The translations under genes and the position numbers were made by a program. From positions 31,895,170-31,959,169 of the forward strand of contig CM067064.1 in assembly GCA_033980235.1 (NCBI GenBank): a DNA stretch of 64,000 nucleotides. Reading direction: 5' to 3'. This document shows, piece after piece, positions 21,857 to 32,900 of the stretch (position 1 is its first letter; each line of letters starts with the position of its first letter). The notes beneath the pieces are model-generated. The model was not told where the DNA came from. It saw nothing but the letters and a program-made list of their open reading frames with translations, and did no database searches. This DNA comes from Diadema setosum (lineage: Eukaryota; Echinodermata; Echinoidea; Diadematoida; Diadematidae).

Positions 21857-23342
21857 AAAAGCAGTCCTCCAGCTTCATTCTGTACACTCATCAAAGAAAT
21901 ACTTGATATGTACATGGAGAGATGTTTCAATGTAAAAAGAGAGAATTGCAGGACTACACATTTCAAAGATATTCCTAATTCTCCTGAATATCCATGTGCT
22001 CCAATTTTTGTCGGTGTGCGAGGTGTACCATAGCCATGAGGTTAATTCAGGCTTAAACTTAGTTTCAGCAAAAAGAACAATTTTGAATGAAATGCAAATG
22101 TACGCAAGAAACATTACATGTAGGACAATGAAAGAATACCAAATTGAAAACATGTAGCTGCATGTGGTTGTCAAACATTATTTGACCAGCAGTACTTTTA
22201 GACACTTAATTGGTACATTGTAAGTCTGATAGCTGTGTATTGCTTCATCCCTATTATATGAGACAACATCGAAACCTTCCTCCAAGAAAGAGAACCCTCC
22301 TCATAACTATGAAGGGCTTTGTCTACATGTGGGACTGTATGGGACACCTAACTGAGCTAAGTTACAGACACTAAGTACTGACAGCTGTATATTGCCTCAT
22401 CAACAACATTGAAACCTTGCTCCAAGAAAGAGAGCCCTCCTCAACTCCAAACAAAAGATTCCACAGTCAAAAACTTTTATCCACTTAATCCCCACAATGT
22501 ACAGAGCTGATTACATTCAGGGTGGCCACTCAAGCCAAAACAAAGCATTCCCCAGCCTGTGTGCATGAAACCTTTCCTGGCTACTATACAAAGAAGCTGA
22601 CATATTGTAAAGAGGTATTTAATTCTCCTATGGTGCTCACATTATCCTATCAAAACCACAGACTTCACCTGTGACTAAAATACACACCATCACTTACAGT
22701 GTCATGACTTTGTTGTCATGGTGCAGTACTGCAGTCCATGTTTTTAGCGGAAGCCAGTGACGACCAGAATGTCAGGATTTTTGTAGGGCTTCTGTGGAAA
22801 TGAAGTGTTCAAAACACAATTGAGAATGAAAAGATATGACTATAGTTGTTGCAGTTGATGCATGTGCATCATGACTAGAGTGCATTGTATTCATTGAAAC
22901 GTCCTGGGAACACCCACTGGCACATCCGCCACTGGGTGTGAAATGCTCAAGGGCCATTGTCCAAAAAAGTGTGCACTCATCTAGTTGTACAAATGACTAA
23001 AAACTCTAAATCAAAGATTTCATTCAACATTTAGCAATTATACGAATCAGAAACTTTAACAAATTCAGAAACAAATGTACAACAATCAATGGGTGATTTT
23101 TTTTTTAATAGTAATAGTTTTCTCCAGAAACGTTACCAAACTCTTAGTAATAAGTCATTTTAAACGTGTCAAATCCAAATGTCAGATACGTTACCACAGG
23201 TAGCATCTCAGAAAATTGTTTGATAGTTGTTTTTCACTTTCAACTGGGACAATTCTTGGAGTCAGCCTTCATCTAATCTGTAAAAAAAAATAATATTATG
23301 ATTTGTAAGATGAAGGCTAAATAAAAGTCAAGCTGAAGAACA

Positions 23343-23397
<55 letters not shown>

Positions 23398-23944
23398 TTT
23401 GGCTTAAAACATTTTTGTACTGATTATATGAACGGTAGACAATTTACTTGTGATAATTATGTAAGATGCATAATAATAGTGAACAAAAGTAGTGGTTTCA
23501 TTAGCTGGGAAATTGTGAGGGTTATAGGAAACTTCAGGTTGTTTCCAATATCCTGGGCATCCAAATAAAGCATAATTGCTAGGCCCTATATATTGAACAG
23601 GTCCAACCTCTCAGATTTAAACTAAACTAAAATGATGATTTGTAATTGACAAAATATCAATTTCAGCTGTATGAACATGCTGGCACAGTTGTTGGGAGAG
23701 TAGTACCCATGGCATTGTTTTTGTTTGTTTTTTTCTGATGAATAATGCAGAAAGCCAAAAAAAAAAAAAACACATGTGAATCCCAAATATGAATGTACAT
23801 TACTGTCTACAGCACAAATTACAGTCTAACTTTTGACACAAGTATTTGCAAAGATATTATCAAGTCCCTGCATGCCATGCCACCAAGTGATTGCACTGTG
23901 TAAGCCTTGTTGGCAGTTATATTTTGTTCATTGTGAGTGGATTC
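21857..23944. other. Foldback loop, right part; no gene
   Basis: Contains a local duplication about 150 bp apart (TGCTTCATC...CCAAGAAAGAGAACCCTCCTC near 22240-22300 against TGCCTCATC...CCAAGAAAGAGAGCCCTCCTC near 22393-22442) and an AT microsatellite at 23346-23390. No coding sequence recognised. Confidence 0.5.
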
Positions 23945-25205
23945 GTGGGGGGGCCGGCATGTTGCCATATGATATGCAGTAGGAGTGACCGGCATGTTGC
24001 CATATGATATTCAGTTGGAGTGACCGGCATGTTGCCATTTTATATTCAGTAGGACTGACCGGCATGTTGCCATATGATATTAGTTGGAGTGACCGGCATG
24101 TTGCCATATTATATTCAGTAGGACTGACCGGCATGTTGCCATATGATATTCAGAAGGAGTGACCGGCATGTTGCCATAATGATATATTCAGTGTAGGACT
24201 GACCGGCATGTTACCATATAGAACTGACCGGCATGTTGCCATATATGAAATATTCAGTAGGAGTGACCGGCATGTTGCCATGCATGATATATTCAGTAGA
24301 ACTGACCAGCATATTGCCACACATGATATATTCAGTAGGAGTGACCGGCATGTTGCCATAATGATATATTCAGTATAGGACTGACCGGCATGTTACCATA
24401 TAGAACTGACCGGCATGTTGCCATATATGATATATTCAGTAGGACTGACCGGCATGTTGCCATATATGATATATTCAGTAGGACTGACCGGCATGTTGCC
24501 ATGCATACATGGTATATTCAGTAAGACTGACCGGCATGTTGCCATACATGATATATTCAGTAGGAGTGACCGGCATGTTGCCATATGATATGCAGTAGGA
24601 GTGACCGACATGTTGCCATATTCAGTAGGAGTGACCGGCATGTTGCCATATGATATATTCAGTAGGACTGACCGGCATGTTGCCATATGATATTCAGTAG
24701 GGCTGACCGGCATTTTGCCATTTGATATCTTCAGTAGGACTGACCGGCATGTTGCCATACATGATATATTCAGTAGGACTGACCGGCATGTTGCCATACA
24801 TGATATATTCAGTAGAACTGACCAGAAGTTGCCATAATTATATATTCAGTAGGACTGACCGGCATGTTGCCATTTGATATCTTCAGTAGGACTGACCGGC
24901 ATGTTGCCATACATGATATATTCAGTAGAACTGACCAGCATGTTGCCATACATGATATATTCAGTAGGAGTGACCGGCATGTTGCCATATATGATATATT
25001 CAGTAGGACTGACCGGCATGTTGCCATATATGATATATTCAGTAGGACTGACCGGCATGTTGCATATATGATATATTCAGTAGGACTGACCGGCATGTTT
25101 CCATATGGTATCAGTCAGACTGACCGTCACGTTGCAATATGATATTCAGTAGGGGTGATAACTGGTGCATGTTGCCATATTGATATTCAGTAGGACTGAC
25201 TGGCA
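23945..25205 (-). repeat. 39-bp tandem array, right arm
   Basis: Inverted counterpart of 18342-20350, reading GACCGGCATGTTGCCATA with ATATATTCAGTAGGACT in between on this strand. Several variant blocks match the left array in mirrored order, which supports a common origin followed by unequal change. Confidence 0.95.
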
Positions 25206-25812
25206 TGTTGCCATATATGATATCCAGTAGGCCCTGATGACCGGCATAACTGTTGACCTATAATCACATAATTCTTACAATATCTCTCAAAGTCTATTTG
25301 CCTTACTTTGAAGTTTGTTTGATTGATTTTATTCATACAGTTCGTCTGACATATAGACCTAATGTGATTGCTAGATGTCTCTGTCGGCTCCGAGAGTGAG
25401 AGACTGGGAGCATAACGAAACTCTCTATTTCGGTACACTAATGAAACGACTGTTGTGTCAAGTCTAATGAGTAGATCCGCTCGCACGTACGTACGTACGT
25501 TCGTTTATGCAGCACACGTACTTGCCGTATGCCGATCCAACAGTAACGTGAGCTAGAGGCAGTGAACTTGTGGTATAATATCATTCGGACCGCTACTTTA
25601 AGTGCTGTATTGATATATTTGTACTTGGTATCTGATCCAAAACCAGGTTTGATTTGCTTAGAATTCTGTTTTGGATCCTTTAAAATTGTACGGTTGCAAT
25701 TATTGGTAATTCGCCGGGGATTCTACGTACGGGATCGCACTGTTTTCGTGCTTCCGCACGTCCCTAACGGACCAATGAGAGGATGGCACTCCGTCGATCG
25801 CTAACGGACAGT
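25206..25812 (-). repeat. Foldback outer domain, right arm; possible new INTS15 5' leader
   Basis: Reverse complement of 17757-18341 with a two-base indel near 25529 and about three substitutions. It ends one base before the INTS15 ATG. It carries CGGACCAATGAGAGG (a CCAAT box, about 25766-25780) some 35 bases upstream of that ATG, so it could supply a replacement promoter or leader; that is inference only. Confidence 0.8.
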
Positions 25813-25843
25813 ATGGAGGAGCAGAGTGGGATATTGAGTGCAG
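25813..25843 (+). CDS. INTS15: INTS15 exon 1 (3' part)
   Basis: Encodes MEEQSGILSA plus the first base of a glycine codon, followed by the donor GTAAAC. The first eight bases are the right copy of the duplication made by the foldback insertion. The phase fits exon 2 exactly. The vertebrate N-terminus is shorter here, so this exon is supported by splice phase and position rather than by similarity. Confidence 0.7.
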
Positions 25844-28800
25844 GTAAACTTCACTTTCTGACAGTGATATCAGGATTGATTTTACTTCCAGAGTTTTAAT
25901 TTGATAATTTTGCTTAAATTTCCTTGTATCTTGCTGACTGAACAGTCTTAGAAATGCTGTAATGTAGTTGCGCGGTGCATTAATTTATTATAATGGGTCA
26001 TGGGGGAAAGATCTCGGTCTGTGCAGTAGTCCCACACGTATCAAATAATGTAGGCCTATGGGTAAATTTTCGGTAATCATGTAGAAATGCACACCTACCG
26101 TTCGCTTAGCCGTTTGTCAATAAAATTTTGTGCAGCTCTTGGAGATGCTAAATTGAACCATATAAGAGAGTTTTTATTGAATTAGAAAGCCGAAAAGGAA
26201 AGAAAAATGAGAAATCGGAGTTGAAAAGTACGTCGGTCGCGATCATAGTTCCGACGTAGTAACTAGTGCATCGATTTCACAGAGAACTATGTCAACGATT
26301 ATAATCGATTCTGGTAGTCTCTAATTAGCCGCTTACTAACAATATTAACACGACTTGTGCAATACGTGTGGGCCCTAGTCTAGATCTACTTTCATTTTCG
26401 TATTTTTCTCATTCTTTTCATTGCCACTATCATGATTATCACTATTTAAATTATTGATACAGATTATTCATACAAGGATTTAGATGTCCTTTCTTTAGAA
26501 ATTGTGGCAAGTATTGATTCATGACAAAAGTTGATGATTTAATTTGAATAGAAGGGAAAAGAATGAAGTTGAAGGAAAAGTAGAAGAAAAGAGGAAGGCT
26601 GTTAGAAGGAGGGAGAGAGAGAAAGAGAGAGAAAAGAACATGAGGAGGAAGTTGAATTCGAAGGGGATTTGTTGTTTGTTTCTGGTGATGGTAAATGGTA
26701 TTAAATTCATGTTTTTAATTGATAAGTTCAATTTACAGTATAAATCATTGTTTTTATGATAACGCTATTCATTTTTCCATTTCATTTTATTAATTATGTA
26801 TACAAGAACTGCAACCCCAATATTTGCTTTTGTTTCGTAGTAAGGTCCTTTTTATTATCTTTTATTGTTTCACACATATTATCCTCCCATCATTCAGTCA
26901 GCAAAATATGTTGACAGATACAATGTTTGTATACAGTCAAACGCAGCACGCAGGAGAAAATTTATTAAAACAACAAAAAACAGACGCATCGAGATCACTT
27001 CAACTTTTTACTGTAAGCCGACGTAATTATTGTGGTTAAACACCAAACAAGCGGCTGTACCACAGACTTCAACGATCGATCATCATCATTATATCGCTTT
27101 TCCACATAATCGATCATCAATCACGCTACGCTGATACAGCCGTCGATCGGCGTACTTTTTGAGTCAAAATTAGCTAATTTTCTTCTGTAATTGGCTATGA
27201 AATTTCATGAAACCATCAGATATGGTTCATCTTGACATTTCTGATAGCCACGAAAAGTTTTATTGACAAATTAAGGAAGGAAATGGTAGGTGTGCATGGT
27301 GTGCATTTCTACACGATTACCAAATTTTCTGTTTGTTGAATAGGCCTACACCCGATAGAAATTAGAATGTCTACCAATAAATTTACTTCTCGATCTACAT
27401 CTAAGTTATTGAGGGAGAAGTTTCTACAAATCATCGGAGGAGACAAGTGTTACTTCTCAAGCACTGATGCAGCTTACACCCTAACTAAATCTAATTTTAG
27501 TAAATTAATGAGTTTAAAAGATTAAGCAGCTACCATTTTTGTTGACCGAAGGCGAAAGATTGGTCTGTATCTGGTCGTCGGGGAATGTTCCGCGGAGACT
27601 GTGTCTGGCTTCACGGATCCCCTCCTTATACAGACCGAAGTCAATGATTCTGGCTCCTGTGTGGATGCGCTGCCAGCGGTCGCGCACAGATCAAACGTTA
27701 CGATAAACCAAATTTCAGACAACTTTTTTACATTCAAACAAGTTTGACATGACATGCACTATGCAGCATATTTGGGGTAAATTTCTCATTGTGCAATCGA
27801 AATGCAGTAACTAGGTTATAATGCAGAAATTTTATCCATATCGCAACATTGCCGTTCGCTAGCAGTAAGTCGCCATTTTTAATCTGTTAGCCAATCACGT
27901 GCGTGGTACGTGTTTTAATAAAAAAAACACGTAGAAACTACCTTGCATGTGATTGGCTAATGGATTCATATGTTTCTGCAGTTTGAACGTGACGCCGCAA
28001 TGGGCTGGTTGATGTGTGTTTTACATTGAAAATTCTACCAAAATGTTTGATTATTCATTAATCTGGTGAGTGTAGTGCATTCTTGAAATGTTGATTTTGC
28101 TATACAAGCTTAAATTTGCCGACCTAGGGCCGTGAATTAGACGCAATCGAGAAGGGTGAGGTACCTCACCCAATTTTTCCATAGAGACAGGGGTTAAGAA
28201 CATCCACACAGTGATGGGTACTAACAACTTCCGTCTGTCTACGGAGGAGAGCGATAATGTCAAAAATACAAAAGACTCCTCCGGCCAGACAGATCTTTCT
28301 GTCTACCATTTTTGCATCACCAGCACCCAGCAGAGACCCCAACACATGTAGAAATCTACTGGTAGTACTGCCTTAGTTAGTACTGGTTAATACAGCAGCG
28401 CCCCGCGCCGGGGTTACAATATCACCATTATTGGTAACTACATTGTACTACGATTGCAATGTCATATTGATGCAAATTTCGCAATAAATAAGGAAATTAT
28501 TGCAATGATTATTGTCGAGTGCACACAAAAGTACTGGTAATGAGTACCAGTTCAAGACTAGCCTTTTGTCAAGGCCCTCTCGCTGTAATGGGCGAGCGAA
28601 GCGAGCCCAGCCGAGCGCGCCAGCGCGAGGGCCTTTTGAGATCTGCTTCACACATTATTATTCATGACACGTGAACCCTTCTGAATACTCATTTTAATGG
28701 CTTCCGGTCAACCAATGGAATGGCGCGCTCCCCGCATCCTCAGCCTTGGTGGTCATGCCTGTTCGCACGCATCACTGACGTATCCACCCGAGGAGGTCTG

Positions 28801-29949
28801 CCACGGAACTCTACACACACTCTGTGTGTAGAATTCTGTGAGAGTGTGTAGAGTTCTGTGAGGTCTGCGGCAGCGGCGTGCATTCGCTCTATTCAAATCG
28901 GGTTCGAGCAGACAGACACGCTGATTGGACCCCGACTTTTGCTCCCGAAATCGGGGAGCAAAAGTCGGTAATTCAAAGGGCTAACAAAAGGATGCGAAGC
29001 AGATCTCAAAAGGCCCTCGCGCAACCCCACTCAGCTGGGCTCTCTTCACCATACAGCGAGAGGGCCTTGACAAAAGGCTAGTTCAAGACTGACTTGCCAC
29101 TTATCACATGCATACACCCGTCTGCATGGTTGAGGTGAACATTCTGCTGAAATAGAATGTAGCCAGCAAATGTAATGAATATATTCGCCATCAGAATGTG
29201 CTTGCTTTGGTTACGTTTACTATTGGCCAGACACATGCCCTTTAGAAACTCAATTTTTCATGGAACTTCTCATCAAACACAAGTACTGTAGGCCCATCAT
29301 CAGAATCAAATGCAAAATTGCATTTGATTCATCAAAGTTGTACTTCATATTTCATATGAAACCAAATTAACCAATGCTCTCTGTAATGAACTTGCGTTTA
29401 GCATAAGATTTGGGGGACTTGCATTTTATTTTTTTTTAGTTTCTAGCAGTGGGGCCCAGGAGTGTTAGATGCCAGCTTTCAGTCAGAGTGGCTGGCTAAC
29501 TTTAGCAGATGATATGTGTTCTAGGGGTATGCACATTCCTTTTAGGAGCAGCGAGTGAGTGGCGAATCAGTAACTATGCGATTTCTGTAGGCATCCGACA
29601 ATATTTATGCCAATAATTTCAGAGTCAATAATGATTATTGAATTATGGTTCACAATGGCATCATGGAAAATGTGTGCCATTTCTGTGCTAAATTTAAGAA
29701 TCTGTGTGGACCACATCTGCTGATGTTCAAGGTGTTGTATTTAAAACAAATAGCGTATGATCTTTACTCGTGCAAAGGAACAAGATTTCGCACCCATTTG
29801 AAATCTTGTACCAACCCAGTTTTGATCATTCACTATTTACACTAGTTTTTCTGTTAGGATTTCAACCCCTTCTCAGTAATTCTCCAACTGTGTAGGCCTA
29901 AAGAGGAAATAGTAGATGATCATTTACAATTATTTATTTATATATATTT

Positions 29950-29980
<31 letters not shown>

Positions 29981-32900
29981 GCGTTTTCCATCACTCAGAC
30001 TTCTTGTGTTAATGTGTAATAGTTGGATTCATGTAAACGGAAATGATGTATTCCGTTTGATATGTTTTTTTTTTTTTCAGGTAATATAATCATACCATTG
30101 CATTGCATGTCGGAGATTTGTGACACCTATCGTCTCTGATCAGTGACTAATCTGAACCGTATATTTCTGCTGTTCTAAGGGGATGTTTGCCTCTGGTACT
30201 CGGACATCGGTCAGAGGATCCCACAGCTGCGGTCAATGCTTGGACAGATGGGCTTCCCAGGAGCCACCCGCACGCTCCTCATCTGGCTTGACCAGTACTT
30301 CGAACAATGTGAGAATTTCCCCCCGGGAAAGTTCCCGAACCAGGAGTATGTCAAGATGCTCATTCAGGAGTTCATCTTTTACAGATCGGCAGAGAAGAAT
30401 CTAATGGTAAGAGACAGGCGAGTATGCCATTATAGTCCCATTAGGCTTTGGCACATTTGACCATTGCTGATTTGAAGAGGAAGATATTGCACACAGTCAT
30501 CATGTATGAAGGATTTTGTCTAAATTTATAGTTATAGTATTGTATTGGTTCAATGTAGTTGCTATCTTTTTTTTCCTGATGTGATTTTCCTTGTATCATT
30601 CACTGCTGTTTATCATGGATAGAGTAACATCGTTCAAAGTCCTATGTACCAGTGAAAGGATTATGTTACATTTCATAACTCTGTAAAGCAGTCAGAAATA
30701 GAAAACAAAATGTACATGTTCCTTTAAGTTTACCCACAAATTACCAATATAAAAAGGTACTATCTGGCTTTAGATTCAGATTATTGTATCACATACACTT
30801 TGAACACACACATTTTCATAAATTTCAGGGCAAGCAAGTGTGTTGACAAATGTCAGTCATACGCAAACAGTCTTGCAAAAAAAGAAGAAGAAAAATCCTG
30901 TGATTAAAGTAAGCTGTGATATCTCGTTGTGCCAATTATGCAGCAAATGACTGCAGTGCAGGAGTTGCAGCTGTTGGAGGAGTTGTGCCATTTCTTCCAC
31001 GAGAACGGCAAGCTCGCCACCACCCACAACGTCTTCGACGCCCTCTTCGGCAACAGCGGGCACCCGCTGAAGGATGCGGATGAGCAGCGGCGCAAGGCAA
31101 TGATGCGACTCATTTCCCTGGCGATCAGCGTCGGATGCCACGATGTGTTGGATTGTGCAGCCGTGTGGCTTTATAATCAGGTATTTATCAGGATGTTAAG
31201 TCAGATAAGCAGAATGGTAAAAGTTGCATCAAAATCAGGCTTTAAAAGAGACTAACAGAATTTCCATTTTCACACAATGATGTTTGTCATTGACATTGAC
31301 AGTATATGCACATAAGATAATGTGACGTTTCCATTATCTCTCAGCTCTTGCATTTATTTGTGCACACTCAAAAAAAGTGTACAAATCATGTCTTTGGACA
31401 GCAATCTAGCAATTACAGTGTCTTCTAAGTCTTCATTTATTGGACATTGCAGCACAAGAAACAATTTCATGGGACAAATTAAATATTTACTTTTCAACTT
31501 CCTGTCAAGAAGGAAAATTTAGTGGAGACGTTTGTGTAGAGCAATGTGAGGACTTGTATCTTTTCGAGTTCATGAAATTGCCTCATTTATGTGCTAACTA
31601 CTGTGTATGACTGCACATAAAACACTTTTGTGCCAAGACATGAAACTTTGAAATTCCTCAACTTTTAGGTTGAATCTGACAATTTTGATGAAAATCCTTC
31701 CATTCTGTTTGATTCAAGCCAACTTGAACACCGCATGGAATTGCACATTGAATCTCTGTATGTTTAAGTGTCGAAGAAGGTAACACAATTTGATTAGTTT
31801 CTTTCTCTCTCTCTCTTCTTAATCAGACAGCTATTTTTTCTCTGCTAATTCATGTGTTGTTGGATATTTCATTTTCATTATGCTCACAACTGTAAAGTAA
31901 CCATTTTCAAAATGTATTACATTTAGAATCAAAAGATGAATAAGATGCTAGGCTCAGAAGTCAAGAAAGGCCAAGGTGCAGTTTTTTTTTTTCTCCAGTT
32001 CGGAAATGACCGTGGAAAAAAAATATTGAGGGCAGATTTTGCCCCCTCCTCCTTCAGTCTTTACTGAAAAAAGAAGACTTGAATCAGAAATGAAAAAAAA
32101 AAATCTGAAAAACGTAAGAGAGTATGAAAATGAGAAATATGAACAAAGATGTAAGATTATGGAGGTACATAAATCTTTCTTTCTACCTCCATGGTAAGAT
32201 CAATAGGGCACATCCTAGAATAGTGAAAGATTGGAAATGCTTCATGGAACTAACTGTCTTGGTATAGATGTGAAAAGGATTCAATTTTTTTTTTCCCTGC
32301 GCTGTGTAACCCTATGATGACGCTCTTGTGAACTGCTCCCTTAGGACTGCTCTGGCCACAGCATCAGCCTCGCTGACTCCGTGATGACCGACTTCTGTGA
32401 GCTGGTGCCAGGCACTCAGCCTGCCATCCAGTCTGTCGCCAAGATGTCCCCCCAGTTCACCTACCACCTACTCACCGCTCTCATGTCTCACTTCAACACT
32501 TACCAGAGTAAGGAACAATTGATGGTGAAACAAAGTTTATCAGGATTCAAAAATCATTTCCACCATTTTAGAATTAGCAATACATACAGTGTACAGTAAA
32601 CCTCGCATGAGTCGAAGCTCTCGGGACTGAAAAAAATGCGTCGACTTAAGTGAACTTGGACTCTCGCGAGAGTCGATTTTTTTTCGACTCACAGTTATGT
32701 ACATGTATATAGTACATTTGCATGCATGCATGTGTGTGTGTGTGTGTGTGTGTGTGCGTGCGTGCGTGTGTGTGTTTGCATTCAAATTTGTCTGTTCTTG
32801 AAGATAATGTTCTTATTTTGTTCTAAATTGAACATGGAATTTGTATGTAGTAGTTAAACGTAGTTCTGAGAATGTCTGCTCCCAATGTGCATGTGCTATG

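Larger units (their letters stand above)
17757..25812. mobile_element. 8.06-kb foldback (TU-like) element inserted in INTS15 exon 1
   Basis: The terminal sequences ACTG(C/T)CCGTTAGCGATCG are inverted copies at 17757 and 25812, and the flanking 8 bp ATGGAGGA is duplicated exactly (17749-17756, 25813-25820). Each arm has a unique outer domain of about 585 bp and an inner array of about 39-bp repeats; a 3.6-kb loop lies between. By eye the outer domains differ at only about four places, which suggests a recent insertion or gene conversion. No transposase-like frame is present, so it is non-autonomous. Long composite inverted repeats with 8-bp duplications recall the TU elements described in Strongylocentrotus purpuratus; that comparison is from memory. 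Confidence 0.9.
25844..30179 (+). other. INTS15 intron 1 (4.3 kb)
   Basis: GTAAAC...TTCTAAG. It holds an inverted-repeat element (26050-27350), an antisense exon-like fragment (27532-27690), a CCAAT palindrome (27889-27964), a MULE-like element (28559-29080) and a TG microsatellite (29950-29980). The rest shows nothing supportable. Confidence 0.75.
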
